Origin: Isoetes taiwanensis
Taxonomy: Eukaryota; Streptophyta; Lycopodiopsida; Isoetales; Isoetaceae
Assembly: GCA_021234155.1 (NCBI GenBank)
Contig: JAJEKV010000027.1
Location: 16,834,891-16,898,890 of the forward strand
DNA length: 64,000 nt
Direction: 5' to 3'
Positions 11,944 to 21,639 of this stretch are shown here, one piece after another (position 1 is the first letter of the stretch; each line of letters starts with the position of its first letter). The notes below the pieces were generated by a model, which did not search any database, was not told the DNA's origin, and was given only the letters and a program-made list of their open reading frames with translations. The translations under genes and the position numbers were made by a program.

Positions 11944-12354
11944 TATGATCGCCGGGGCTGCTCTTCACCGAGGCGGTGATAATTTTTTCGCTCCTCCAAC
12001 ATGATTGCCTGCCCCGCGAACCACGTTCTCATATTCAACCTTATCTTCCCCGGGCCATCGAAAGGTTTAAGATCGCAGCTCTCCTCGCCTGGACCGATTG
12101 CGTCTCTAAGCCTCTTTGGAGGTTATATCGTGAAGCACTCAGCGGTCTAAAGCCCCATTGATTTAGCCAAGACTAAAAATCACCTCCCTCAGAAGGCGGT
12201 TTTTCCTGCACAAGAACCAGCTTGGCGACGCTCTTCATCATTCTTTTCTTTTAGATCCGGATCCGTTTCTCAAAGACGAACGAATGTTCTAATTTCGCCG
12301 ACCAAAACTTGAGACAAGGATCCTAAGCCGAGGATGGAACTGAGCCGAGGCCAT
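11944..12354 (-). pseudogene. Coiled-coil gene C (truncated G1 copy)
   Basis: Counterpart of 54485-54906, reading from the ATG at 12354 to a stop at 11944. Several indels close the frame. Confidence 0.45.
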
Positions 12355-12788
12355 TGGAAGTGATAGGAGACCGTGGAGATGGGTAGGGCCGGATGTGGTA
12401 GAACAGGGGATGGATAGGAGAAGACAAAGGCCTCCGACGTTTTATATAGAAACTAGAATCGTTTTGAAATCGGTTCGCGAAAGTACCGATAAAAGTTGTG
12501 TAATAATGAAATCCCTACGGGCGAATTATAGCATGCAATTAGCAACGGTAGCCTATGTTCGCATCATGGGATCCGTCAATATCCTAGCCGCATCAGTATG
12601 GGGCCGCATAAAAAATGCTGTTATTGTGGTAGAGCATGCCATCCCTTGGCATGAGCGTATGTGAATAGACGTTGTCATCCACATGCAAATTCGCGATTTA
12701 CCCAAGTTATCACATAATCTAGCTAGTTACATATACTTTTCCATTAATAAATTAGGAATTTATACATACAACGGTATACGTTGTGGAA

Positions 12789-12849
12789 ATCATCTGATAA
12801 ATCCATTGATTGCTACCTAATTGCAAGAATGGCATTTCGCGTCGTGATC
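12789..12849. repeat. Degraded G1 hairpin P4 (copy 1)
   Basis: The right arm TTTCGCGTCGTGATC is almost intact. The left arm reads ATCATCTGATAAATCC where copy 2 has ATCATACGACGCGAAATCC, so the CpG-rich core of one arm is lost or miscalled. Confidence 0.6.
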
Positions 12850-12951
12850 TTTTAATAAAACAAAACAAGAGAACCGGATAGAAGCAAAAACAGAGCAAAT
12901 TTTTCTTTGAAACAAAAATATATATACAATGGCTCGGGATCTTCATGATCC

Positions 12952-13278
12952 TCAGAAGGAAGTCGTAAAGCTGCGTTCTCATCCTCCGCAGCTCGACTTT
13001 TTCTCCACATATCTTCTAGCGCTGCGAAATATTGTGTGCGCGAAAAGCTTCAACCCTCACGGCTATTGGCCTCTGGTACCAGTTAATGTTGCCGCGAGCT
13101 CAAGGTCTAAATATGCAAAGAGCCCCGCGGAATTCTAACGTCGTCTAATCGCCTATCTTCTACGACGGCTTCGTTGCTGCGGAACCTTTGGAATCTTCTT
13201 CATCAGCCACAAAGAAGGGTGATGTCCAAGGGCGCCTGGGTACCCGGCCGCCATACCGGAGGAGGATGAAGATGCCAT
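12952..13278 (-). pseudogene. Coiled-coil gene D (truncated G1 copy)
   Basis: Counterpart of the open gene at 55518-55850. The start and parts of the frame are visible, but indels disrupt it. Confidence 0.5.
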
Positions 13279-13400
13279 CGAGGAGAAGGCGGAAGGAAGG
13301 CGGAAGGAGAAGATATGTACATGCGTATAGCGGAAGAGGATCGAGGTCGAAGGCAAGATAGGTCTTCTATTTATAACAACAGGATTTCGAGGTAGCTTGA

Positions 13401-13463
13401 GTCACACGACGCCGAAGGATGCCGCGGGTCAGAAAATGGACCGCATTGCTGCCGTAGGAGAGG
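13401..13463. repeat. Degraded G1 hairpin P5 (copy 1)
   Basis: The left arm GTCACACGACGCCGAAGG is kept. The right arm is largely lost compared with 55976-56038. Confidence 0.5.
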
Positions 13464-13613
13464 AAAAGGGACTACATTTTTCTAACGCCTTTTTCTTCCA
13501 GAAAGCTCGCGGGTGATAATTTTCTTTATTGATAATTTCTTGATACAATCTATACATAAGTAATTTTAATGATACATAACTAAAGATGTAACTTCTCATT
13601 GAAGCAAAATAGA

Positions 13614-13683
13614 ACGACACGACGCCAAATCCATTGATTGCTACCTAATTACAAAAGCAAGGCATTTCGCGTGGCGGTGATAT
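13614..13683. repeat. Degraded G1 hairpin P6 (copy 1)
   Basis: The spacer CCATTGATTGCTACCTAATT is identical to that of P4 and P6 in copy 2. The arms carry indels. Confidence 0.55.
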
Positions 13684-13787
13684 TTTTAATAAAAATGTAA
13701 CATACATTGGAACAACAAGATAGATAGAAGGCAAAAAATAGAGAAAAACTTTTCTTTGAAGCAAAAATAGATAGATACAACGGGCTA

Positions 13788-14141
13788 GGGATCTTCATGA
13801 TCTCTAGCTGATTTTCATGTCCTCGTACTGAAATGTATATTGCGCCCTCATCCTCGCAGTACCGAGCTTCCATATCTTCTAAGGCTCACAAATCATGTGA
13901 GCAGCTTAACCGCTACGGGCCATTTTGGTAATATGGCGGCACGTTTCCACGAAGTCAACGCCTCGCCGTGCGCGGCTCCTCGAAGGCTAATCTCGCCGAC
14001 CGCCTATTGTTCTCGGCGACGACGTTGTTTTCATCATGATCTCTTTTGAATCTCTTCATCACCACCGCAAGGGTGATGTCCACGTAGCCTGGGGCTACTG
14101 AGGCTATTCATGGTCGCCATAGAGGAAGATGATGATGCCAT
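13788..14141 (-). pseudogene. Coiled-coil gene E (truncated G1 copy)
   Basis: Counterpart of 56396-56761. Homology to copy 2 ends at the ATG (14139-14141), where unrelated sequence begins. This is the breakpoint of the 14-kb duplication. Confidence 0.5.
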
Positions 14142-14236
14142 CACGCTTCGAAATCATCAACCTCCACGTGGTGACTCCTGTAGTCATTATTTCGGCGAAG
14201 CCCTCGAGTCGAATTAACATCATCAGGGGAGAGTCT

Positions 14237-14671
14237 TTAGCGGGCCAGCTTGCCGTTAGGATGTTTGGCAGTCGCGCGGATCCCCATCACATTCTGGAGA
14301 GCAAGGAACTCTTCCTCCGTCGGTAGCTTGTTCTCGTGCTAATGCGCCTCCATGATGCTGATGTTAACGTGAAGCGGATGTCGGAGGTAAACTCTCCGTG
14401 TAAGTGCTCGGCTTCCCTTACTTGGAGGGAAGTCGGACTCTCCCTCGGACCGATGAAGTCGTCCAAAAGTCTCCTGCTCTTCCTGAGTTGGTGCGGCAAC
14501 TCTTGGTCGCATACTCCTTTCCACGCACTCGGGAGGTTTTGAATGTAAACAGGAGCGAAACTCCTCACCTTCGATTATAATGGGAGCTAGGCTTGTGATG
14601 CCTAACTCCGGGTGGCGACTTCTACGAGAGTCTGCGCGGCTTCTTCGAGTCTTGCCACTCTCGCTCAACAT
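14237..14671 (-). pseudogene. Unrecognised gene of a G1-like element, with LPTEEEF motif
   Basis: A minus-strand frame starts MLSESGKTRR and runs through a charged region to MEAH, an in-frame TAG, then HENKLPTEEEFLALQNVM and a stop at 14237. The phrase NKLPTEEEFLAL resembles ANLPTEEEFQRL near the middle of the acidic G1 protein at 57115-58528. Part of the region is better read in a second frame (EAEHLHGEFTSD), so indels are present. Function is unknown. The match is short, so the relationship is moderate at best. Confidence 0.35.
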
Positions 14672-14799
14672 GCTATCCTCTGCTAGGTCGAAGCCTCAAC
14701 ATCTTCTTCCTCCTCCTCAGTTCTGTTCATCCCCAGTCTTCTTCCCTTCCTTCCCCCTCCCTGTTAGACTTGTGTGAGGAGCCGTTGTTAACAAGGCTC

Positions 14800-15204
14800 A
14801 CGGCTAATGGATCTAGCCCATGGGGAATGGGAGTTTCCCCACGATGTTCCCCGGTGACGGTGGGTGAAAGATTGCCGTGGCAGTGTTGAAGAAGAGTACT
14901 TGGTCCCGTTGGATTAGGACCATTGGCCGAGGTGTCGCTTTGTTTGTGAGGGTATTTGGCGATGTTAGGACATCGTCTAATCTTTGTAAGGGGCCGGGTC
15001 TAGGACAAAATATCCTATACAAAGGGGAGTTGCACTATGGCTGGTTCTACCCTAGCTTGAAACTTCGGTCGGGACTCTACTATAAGCCGGGTCGCAAGGT
15101 TGCTTGGACGTCTACCTCCTTCCCCAAGATCTGGAAGATTTGGTCGACGCCGGCCTCAAATAAATATTTTGTATCTGGCCACTATCTCCGAAATCGGTTG
15201 CCAT
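14800..15204 (-). pseudogene. Possible minus-strand gene beginning MATDFGDSGQ
   Basis: An ATG at 15204 opens MATDFGDSGQIQNIYL, about 120 bp downstream of a TATA box on the minus strand (CTATAAATAG near 15317-15326). The frame closes after 30 codons and coding-like sequence continues in other frames. A longer open frame on the opposite strand (14877-15233) has no promoter-like context. No family was recognised. Confidence 0.3.
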
Positions 15205-15316
15205 TGATTAATTCGCGCGAAGAGGGTAAATAAACGGTTGCAAGAGCCAGGGGAGTTGGGAAATCGGCTAGAAGGGCAGGAGCAGCATTTGTAGGGTGCT
15301 ATCCGAGAAGTGAGGG

Positions 15317-15326
15317 GTCTATTTAT
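15317..15326 (-). promoter_or_regulatory. TATA box
   Basis: CTATAAATAG on the minus strand, the same octamer context as at 17193-17202 and as upstream of G1 genes D and E. Confidence 0.45.
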
Positions 15327-15520
15327 AGAAAAAAGGGGAAACCCTAATTTTTGGATGACTTGAAAATTTCCTAGGATTGGGTGATTCTAACTTATCCGAG
15401 GTCAAAATAGGAGTTTGAGGACTATAGGAGATGCTTGAACAAGGCTAGGTTACCTAAAAGATGCTATGCAAAAGAGGGTTGAAGGTGACTTTAACAAGTC
15501 CCGGTGAAGAATTGGTAAGA

Positions 15521-15562
15521 GGTCTCACAGCTTTTGATTTAGGCGCTGAAATGTGAGACATC
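15521..15562. repeat. Hairpin of the second family
   Basis: Arms GTCTCACA and TGTGAGAC are perfect over 8 bp around a spacer containing TTTAGGCGCTGAAA. It lies between two predicted gene blocks, in the same setting as G1 hairpins but with different arm sequence. Confidence 0.55.
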
Positions 15563-15691
15563 AAACCCATTTTGATTAAAGGTGTCCAATTTGGGTAAAC
15601 TAATGGTGTAAGGGTGATGGGCTCATCAAATTAGGCGTAATCGACCCCTTTATTTGGTCGATTTGGAGCTGTTTTGGTCAAGTTTGGGCGA

Positions 15692-15758
15692 GGTCTCACA
15701 CTTAGCCCAGCCTAATCCTAACTTTTTGTTTCAAGGATTTAGGCGCGAAAAGTGAGAC
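15692..15758. repeat. Hairpin of the second family
   Basis: Arms GGTCTCACACTTAGCC and GGCGCGAAAAGTGAGAC pair over GTCTCAC/GTGAGAC and part of CTT/AAG. Size and placement resemble the G1 hairpins. Confidence 0.5.
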
Positions 15759-15889
15759 ATCATGTCTCATATACCCAAATGTCCTATTTTTCTGAGATAA
15801 AAAGCTAAAACTTATTAATTTGCTCTAATTACTCAAGTTTATGTCATCAAAGTAGACAAAATTGCTCTATATTACAAAATTTTTAATTA

Positions 15890-17102
15890 TTTACAACAAA
15901 AAGTTTCTAAGATGCGTTCCCCTTAATGCGGGTCGCAAAGACTCATGTCTTGTCGCGATCAAGGTTACCCGCTTGGCGTGGATAGTGCAGGCTGTTGAAT
16001 CTTCAAAATGTTGCACTATCTTTGCCTCGGCCGCCTCTTGCATTGCCCGTCCTCAGGACTCTAAAGTCCATTCTATAGGCTGCGCAGCTAACTTCACGCA
16101 CCAACCGAAGGGGGCACGGGGATTAGGAGACCGGCCGCTTGTTTGAAGTGTCTAATCTCCCCTTAACGCTCTTCTCTCTACCTCCTTCCTATCCGCTTTT
16201 CTTCACGGGTGGCGCTTGGGAACCTTGGGCTTCGGTGGCGGCCTTTAAGGTTTGCCGCCTCGCTGGTCGCCCTCCCTCGATGAACTTAACTGTTTTCTTC
16301 ATAATATTTGTTATAGGCCTCCCATTTCTTCATGTAGGCCTCGTGCTCCCTCATCTTTCTCTCATAAATCTTCACCACAATGGTGGCGAGGGCTTCCCGT
16401 AGTGTCGTGGTTGCTTCTTTCTATCCCATGCCTGTACTTTCGGGGGCCTACGCGTGACTTGGTCTTCTTTGGGGTTGCTTTCAGTCTTGCTCGGGTACTT
16501 CTTGCTTTCACGCACCGGTTCTTGGAAGAGCTTCCACCTGCAGCGTTAAGGGGCTGAAGTCCCCATCGGAAGAGTCGGGCCGGAAGGGTTTTGGGGGTTC
16601 GTCGGTTACCCGCTCCTTGATGATAATGTTGGGGTTGACCTCTTCCTTGGCGATCCTTTGTTCTCCTTATGCCAGCCACGCTTTACTTTGCTTTCTTCTT
16701 TTCTTTTCCGCCTTTGTTCCTCCTCCTTCCTTTTCTCTTTTGTCCTCCTTCTCTTCTCACGGGCTTCGTATTTCACGATGAAATCTTCTAAGATGCGCTA
16801 CCTCCGCTCTCCAAACACATCCACTTGCTCATCTGCTTGTTCTGGGTCGGATCTCCCGCTCTATTTCTTCATACACCTCCCCTCGCCTCGCCGGTCCATG
16901 GAGTTTGGTGGATGTGGCCTCGTCCTCCACCCGCTTTGAAGACATCGATCAAATCGGAGGTGTCTTGCTCTTCGTCCGAAGGCCGGCGACCCCCTCTGCT
17001 AGCCTCTCCACAAAGCATCTTCGAATGATCTCCGCCTCCCGCCGGCTGGTGTTTTTTCGCTCAAGCGGCACGCCTTCTTCGGTCCGTTTGGTTCGGGCCA
17101 TG
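15890..17102 (-). pseudogene. Charged coiled-coil gene of a G1-like element, begins MARTKRTEEG
   Basis: An ATG at 17102 begins MARTKRTEEGVPLERKNTSR. Coding-like sequence then continues leftwards in changing frames, with FIVKYEAREKRRRTKEKRK, EERRKRKEES-type runs, and further on HEAYMKKWEAYNKYYEEN. Long charged stretches point to coiled coil. A TATA box lies about 95 bp upstream. Frames are broken by many indels. The first five residues match the histone H3 N-terminus, but nothing after them does. No family was recognised. Confidence 0.35.
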
Positions 17103-17192
17103 TTTCTGGATCGTCAATCCGGATGAAAGCGAAAAGATGGCCTAAGTTGGGAAGAGCCGGATTTAGGGCTTGGACGAAAAAAATGAGTGGGT

Positions 17193-17202
17193 TCTACATC
17201 TA
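17193..17202 (-). promoter_or_regulatory. TATA box
   Basis: CTATAAATAG on the minus strand, about 95 bp before the MARTK start. It is identical to the box at 15317-15326. Confidence 0.45.
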
Positions 17203-17310
17203 TTTATAGCTTGGGGAATTTTAGGTCAAAACTCAAGTTGCTTTCTGCTTAACATGCTAAGGCACCAATTTATCTAAAACTTATACTTATTTCAGACTTT
17301 TTCTACCTAT

Positions 17311-17578
17311 TGGTCTCACGACTTAGCCTCGTTCCAATACTAATGTTTAGTTTTATGCGACCAGGCCTTGAAATGTTTGATCTCCTACATTTCTAGGGTT
17401 TTAGGTAATTAAAACATGCTATTCTAACTAATTCCTACCTTAGAATTAGCCTTACCACATTATTTATCTCAAATTCATCATGTTTTGGTGTTCTTGACTT
17501 CGATGTTCACGACTTGCCTCGCTTCAAAACAAAAGTTAGTTTTATGCGACCCGCTTAACTGTGAGACCACCTCACTTG
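17311..17578. repeat. Pair of related second-family hairpins
   Basis: Two related units sit at 17311-17388 and 17500-17578. Each has (T)CACGACTT(A)GCCTCG, a spacer and TTAGTTTTATGCGACC. The second ends in TGTGAGACCA, which pairs with TGGTCTCAC of the first. They lie upstream of the 17102 gene. Confidence 0.45.
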
Positions 17579-17649
17579 GAAAATTTTGGCTCATTCTTTT
17601 TAATCTTGTTAAATTCCAATTCACTTAATTGTTACTAGCTTAGCATAAC

Positions 17650-18290
17650 TACAAAGGTGAGAAAAAAAAAAAAATTTTCCCACTTTTTCGAGGCTTGAGG
17701 ATCCTATCAAGTTAGTACTCATTGGGAACATGGTCGGTGCTTTGCTCTTGGTCTCCAAGAACATTGCTCGATACCATCATGGGACGTCCCCTACTAAGTA
17801 TCACGGTGCACTCACCGTATACAAACGAGAGTTCTTCCCCACACCCGGCTCCATCGCGTCATACAGGTTCCTCCACATATCATCGCACGCGTAAGCGAGT
17901 CACCGGTGGGAAGAGTGAAGGTGTCATTCTACCCCGCCTCCCTCGGGGCCTAATGAAGGCGTAAACATACATGTCAAGAGCACATACATCAACATCCTGC
18001 GACCATCTCAAGGATGGTCCTCCTCATATCTGCATAGACAAAGATCGGACATCACATAGGGATCCCTGCAAGGCTCGGGACTCAAAGGATGATCGCTTTG
18101 GGTCTCCGAGAGTTCTTGGGCCGAGCATTCATGGCAATGGATTTGGCTGGGTAAGAACATGGCATAAGGTTGTCCACTCCATCCGCCCCTCCCCAGTACA
18201 CTTTGCGAGTAGGCTGAAAAGTGTCGGGGACTGATCAGAGCCGCCCGGATGCATGGCGAGCCGGGGCTATTCCCAGGTCTCATCCTCCCC
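17650..18290. other. Unassigned sequence
   Basis: No gene, terminal repeat or known family recognised. Open frames on both strands are short and lack context. Confidence 0.4.
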
Positions 18291-18500
18291 AGCCCGATGG
18301 GGCGGTAGGGATCACTCCCCTCAGAGATCTACATGCTAACTCAAGGTGACTAGAGGGCCACGCCCGTGATTCGAACCCAGCCCACTGGAAAGTGTACACC
18401 ACTTCACGGTGTCGGGCCCATGCCTTACCCAAGACTCGCGGTAAGCCATCAGACCTAGTCACAATGATCCCCGGTAGGCTTTACACACCGGGGATCGCTC
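18290..18500 (-). repeat. Possible tRNA-derived SINE head
   Basis: On the minus strand GGGTTCGAATCACGG (about 18364-18378) is a perfect RNA polymerase III B box. An A-box-like AGGTCTGATGGC lies about 75 bp upstream, which is longer than in a tRNA. No tRNA fold was found by eye and no poly(A) tail was located. It could instead be part of another dispersed repeat. Confidence 0.3.
18461..18491. repeat. Short perfect hairpin
   Basis: GATCCCCGGT and ACCGGGGATC, 10-bp perfect arms with an 11-bp loop. Confidence 0.6.
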
Positions 18501-18639
18501 AAGAGTCGACATGAATCTCCTTCTTAGCCAGCCTGGCCCCTTCACCCACAACCCGGTGTGGCTCTTGTACACAGGCGAATCTACAAGTGTGCTAGAGAGG
18601 CTACTCTAGGAGCATCAACTACAAGCTTTAGGGCCTCTA

Positions 18640-19720
18640 CCCCCTTCCCAATACAAGGAGTTCAATAAATACATCATCCAAATATATCACGTAAGAGCTA
18701 AAGAACTAGACCCAATAGAGTTAGGTTCTTTAGTTAGTGTCCGAGATCTAAGATCTAGATATACGCTATGGGCAATTTAATAGTCTAAACCTACTCCATT
18801 CTATGACTAGAAGACGGTTTAAGCTATTAAATTGACCAAATACCTGATCCTTTGAGTGTGGCTCCTCACCCGAAGTTCAACCATCCCTACCGAGCTGATC
18901 GACCAGTGGAAACCGATGGCTTTCGCTTGGGCAATGCTGAGGCTTTGGCTCCCCGGCAGCCAAAACTGAGCTCTAAAACCCTAAGGACGAAAACTAGCAA
19001 GCTAGGGTTTTCCTACCCTAAATAGACATGGGGGTTTAGGGCTAGGGTTTCCACCACCCAATTTGGCATGTGGGATAATTGAAAGGCCCCACTTGCCTTT
19101 AGTGGCTAGGTGGCAAAATATGCCAACATGGAAAGGTGTGTGCCCTCATTACCGTGCACATGTGCACATTAATAATATATGAACACTCCTAGTAAGTTGC
19201 CCCTAGGGCTACTTTTTGGTATCCGTTAGGCGCATACCGCCAATCGGGTGGCGTGGTACGCTGGACGTGGCGATGTGCATAATGTACGCCCCGGAGCGAT
19301 ACCGTCTTGAACGTCACATCCTGGGTTTCCAAGAACCTCTAAAGTCGTCAAGAACTTGTAATCGAAAGCAAAACTTGTAACTCAAAGAACCCGGAGCTCC
19401 AAAGTTGACAAGAAGTCGTAATGCAGCAGTTAAAGCCTCCAAAGTCATCAAGAACCTCACAAAATCGACAATAAACTTCAAGAAAATCGCCAATAAGTGT
19501 AAAAATCGACAAAATCAACGTCCACCATACACCATAGCTACACAAACCTAAAATTACATGCACAATAAAAAATTACATGCAACGCCATCGCCAAAACTTT
19601 TCGAGAGCCCTCCATTGCCGCAGAGGAGAAAAGGGAGAAGAAAATAACAGGGAAAAAAAAATTAAACGGCCGCCACGTCAACGAAATTTTGCTAAAGTGG
19701 CGGTTCACGCTGGGTAGCCG
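18640..19720. other. Unassigned sequence
   Basis: No gene is seen. AAACCCTAA-like and TAGGGTTT-like words recur near 18975-19050, and a run of related phrases (TCAAGAAC.., AAAGTC.TCAAGAA) occurs at 19330-19500. No boundaries could be set. Confidence 0.35.
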
Positions 19721-19723
19721 GCC

Positions 19724-19793
19724 GGATCTCGGGGTTTCCGGCCGATAAACCGGCAGCCGCCTGCCGCTTTACCGGCCGGAAATTCCTCGATCC
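19724..19793. repeat. Long GC-rich foldback
   Basis: The left arm (GGATCTCGGGGTTTCCGGCC...) pairs with a right arm ending GGCCGGAAATTCCTCGATCC, over about 34 bases per arm with few mismatches and almost no loop. It may be a small foldback element or a hairpin RNA source. Confidence 0.6.
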
Positions 19794-20218
19794 TCACGAA
19801 AGCAAAGGGATGAAGCGGGTTTGTTCAAAATTTTGAGAAAGGAAACTCGCAAACTCGGAGCAAGGGGCAGAACCCACCCCAACCAGAGCTACTAGCATCA
19901 TAATACATGGATTTGGAAGGACTAAGCGGCTCCCATATAAATGCAGAATTTAAGAGGTCAAAGCAGGACGACCATAAGCGGATCTCAGCATGCTCGTACG
20001 TAGACAGATGCAAATAATGGGACCACGATACAATAGAAACATAGACGGTTGCAAGATTGAAGGATAAATGTTTAGTAAAAGGACCGAACACTATACGAAA
20101 AGGACTCAATCATACCCATGAAGGATGCCAAAGTTCGAGCTGAGACACTACCTAGCACATTAATGTGACCAAGCCGAAATTCTTTTGGTAAAATCAGCCT
20201 ACCATCTGCATACGATCA

Positions 20219-20374
20219 AACCTCCCCAATTTTCCCATTGTGTGGAAACCTCCCCAGCTTTCACCCAAAGCCTGCCTGGACAGTGGGGAGGTTTCCAATC
20301 TTGCTAACTTGGGGAGGTTTCCATGTCTACTAAACTAGGGAGGTTTCGAGTTAGTGCTAACTAGGGAGGTTTCC
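20219..20374. repeat. Cluster of GGGGAGGTTTCC motifs
   Basis: Six copies of the 12-mer fall within about 155 bp. The first two are inverted (GGAAACCTCCCC) and the next four are direct, at about 20284, 20310, 20337 and 20362. Inverted copies facing direct ones allow a cruciform or a set of protein-binding sites. Confidence 0.7.
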
Positions 20375-20399
20375 AGTAGTGCTTCTGATATTTTTTATC

Positions 20400-21500
20400 T
20401 CACGACAAAGAATTATTTATAATGAACCTAAATTTAACGTTCTGGCGATTTAATTCCATCTTTTTCATTACACCCTTTCTAATTTGGTTCCGTGTTTCTT
20501 TTTTCAGCCAAACAAGCAATTCCCGAAGCATAGCGTCCATCTTTGGCAATTTATGAGAGGATCATAGTTTCTTGGCGGATTTGGCCACGATTTTCCAGTG
20601 GATTTGGGCGATAGGAGAGCGCCATCACAGCCGTGCATGCAAATTCAGGCATCACAACCATTTTCATTTCCAAATCGATAAATAGATTGGCAGATAAGAA
20701 CTTTTTTCAGGTTACCAGGTTTTCTTTTTCATACTGAAAGAACATTTTTCGGTTACCAGTGTTTTTTTTCATCTGAGATGGACTGTTTGCTGCCCGATTT
20801 GGCTAAGGTTTCCAAGATTTGGAGTTGGGCAAAATATAGTGCGGAAAGCAGAGGGAAGGGATTGAATCAAAGGCCGATGCGCATAAGGAGTGCCAAGATT
20901 TCCAGGATTTGGATTGTTTGTTGTCGAATGATTTTATAGCACCATGAATCAAGGCTATGCAATGCTAGAATGTTAATTTGTTTTAAAGGCAGAAACCACT
21001 AAAGACGTGTTGGTCCATGGTCATACCGATCAAAGCCAAGGTTTTCAACGCTTTCCGTGATCCGTTTAGGCGATTTGGGCATGCTTTTTGAGGGCATTGA
21101 GCTGCCAACAACAAGCATTTAGGTTTTCAAACAATTTTACTGTTTATATGGACTCCTCAAATCAAGGTGCCTCCTTGACTTCCAATCTGGATTTCTTTTA
21201 TTTCTTTCTAGAAACTCTTCATGCCATTGTGCAAAAGATGGCCTTCTATATGCTTCATTGATTTGGTCCTCCATGTACAAATGGGCTTTTCTAGGCTCCA
21301 TCCTGTGAAATTTGTGAAATCTGTCCAATTTGTAATGGATTAATATAGGATTATTCAAAAGCCTTCATGCTGGATTTTTTATTTGGATTTGTTATGGGTT
21401 TGTATTTGGAGGAAATTCTTTTTGAGAAACCTTCCAAATTTATAATACAAAAGAAGTTTGTAAATTCATACCATTTTGTGAATAAGACGACCTCTTTTGT
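20400..21500. other. Unassigned sequence
   Basis: No supported gene. Phrases such as GGATTTGG and AAGATTTCCAGGATTTGG recur between 20570 and 20930. A 73-codon minus-strand frame at 21137-21358 (FHKFHRMEPRKAHLYMED) has no recognised family. Confidence 0.35.
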
Positions 21501-21531
21501 TTATGTTTATTTTGCTGCAGTTTTTTGTTAA

Positions 21532-21625
21532 TCCCAAATGAATAGTGTTTTGTGAATAAGACAAGCTGATATGCTTTGCTACAGCATTTTCTTTTATCCC
21601 AAATGAATAGTGTTTTGTATGATTT
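21532..21625 (+). repeat. Short direct repeat
   Basis: ATCCCAAATGAATAGTGTTT occurs at 21532 and again at about 21597. Each is followed by TGT and preceded by a related T-rich stretch. Unit about 64 bp. Confidence 0.6.
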
Positions 21626-21639
21626 TGTTTCAATGATTA

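Larger units (their letters stand above)
5242..14141 (+). mobile_element. G1 element, truncated copy (left part)
   Basis: This block is collinear with 47786-56761 and begins with the same terminal sequence, CATTAGGGCG, at the same position inside copia integrase. It holds left-end promoter modules, the small acidic gene, the transposase-like gene and four minus-strand coiled-coil genes. Homology stops at the start codon of the fourth coiled-coil gene (14141). No right terminal repeat was seen before 25 kb. Hairpins and frames are more damaged than in the full-length copy. Confidence 0.82.

Noticed and set aside
14877-15233. 118-codon plus-strand open frame
   Set aside because: It lies opposite minus-strand coding-like sequence with a TATA box, has no promoter context of its own and no recognised family.
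17050-17102. MARTK start as a true histone H3 N-terminus
   Set aside because: Only the first five residues match. The following sequence (RTEEGVPLERKNTSR) and the long charged remainder have no H3 features.
18368-18378. A functional tRNA gene
   Set aside because: A B box is present, but no cloverleaf could be drawn and the A-to-B spacing is too long.
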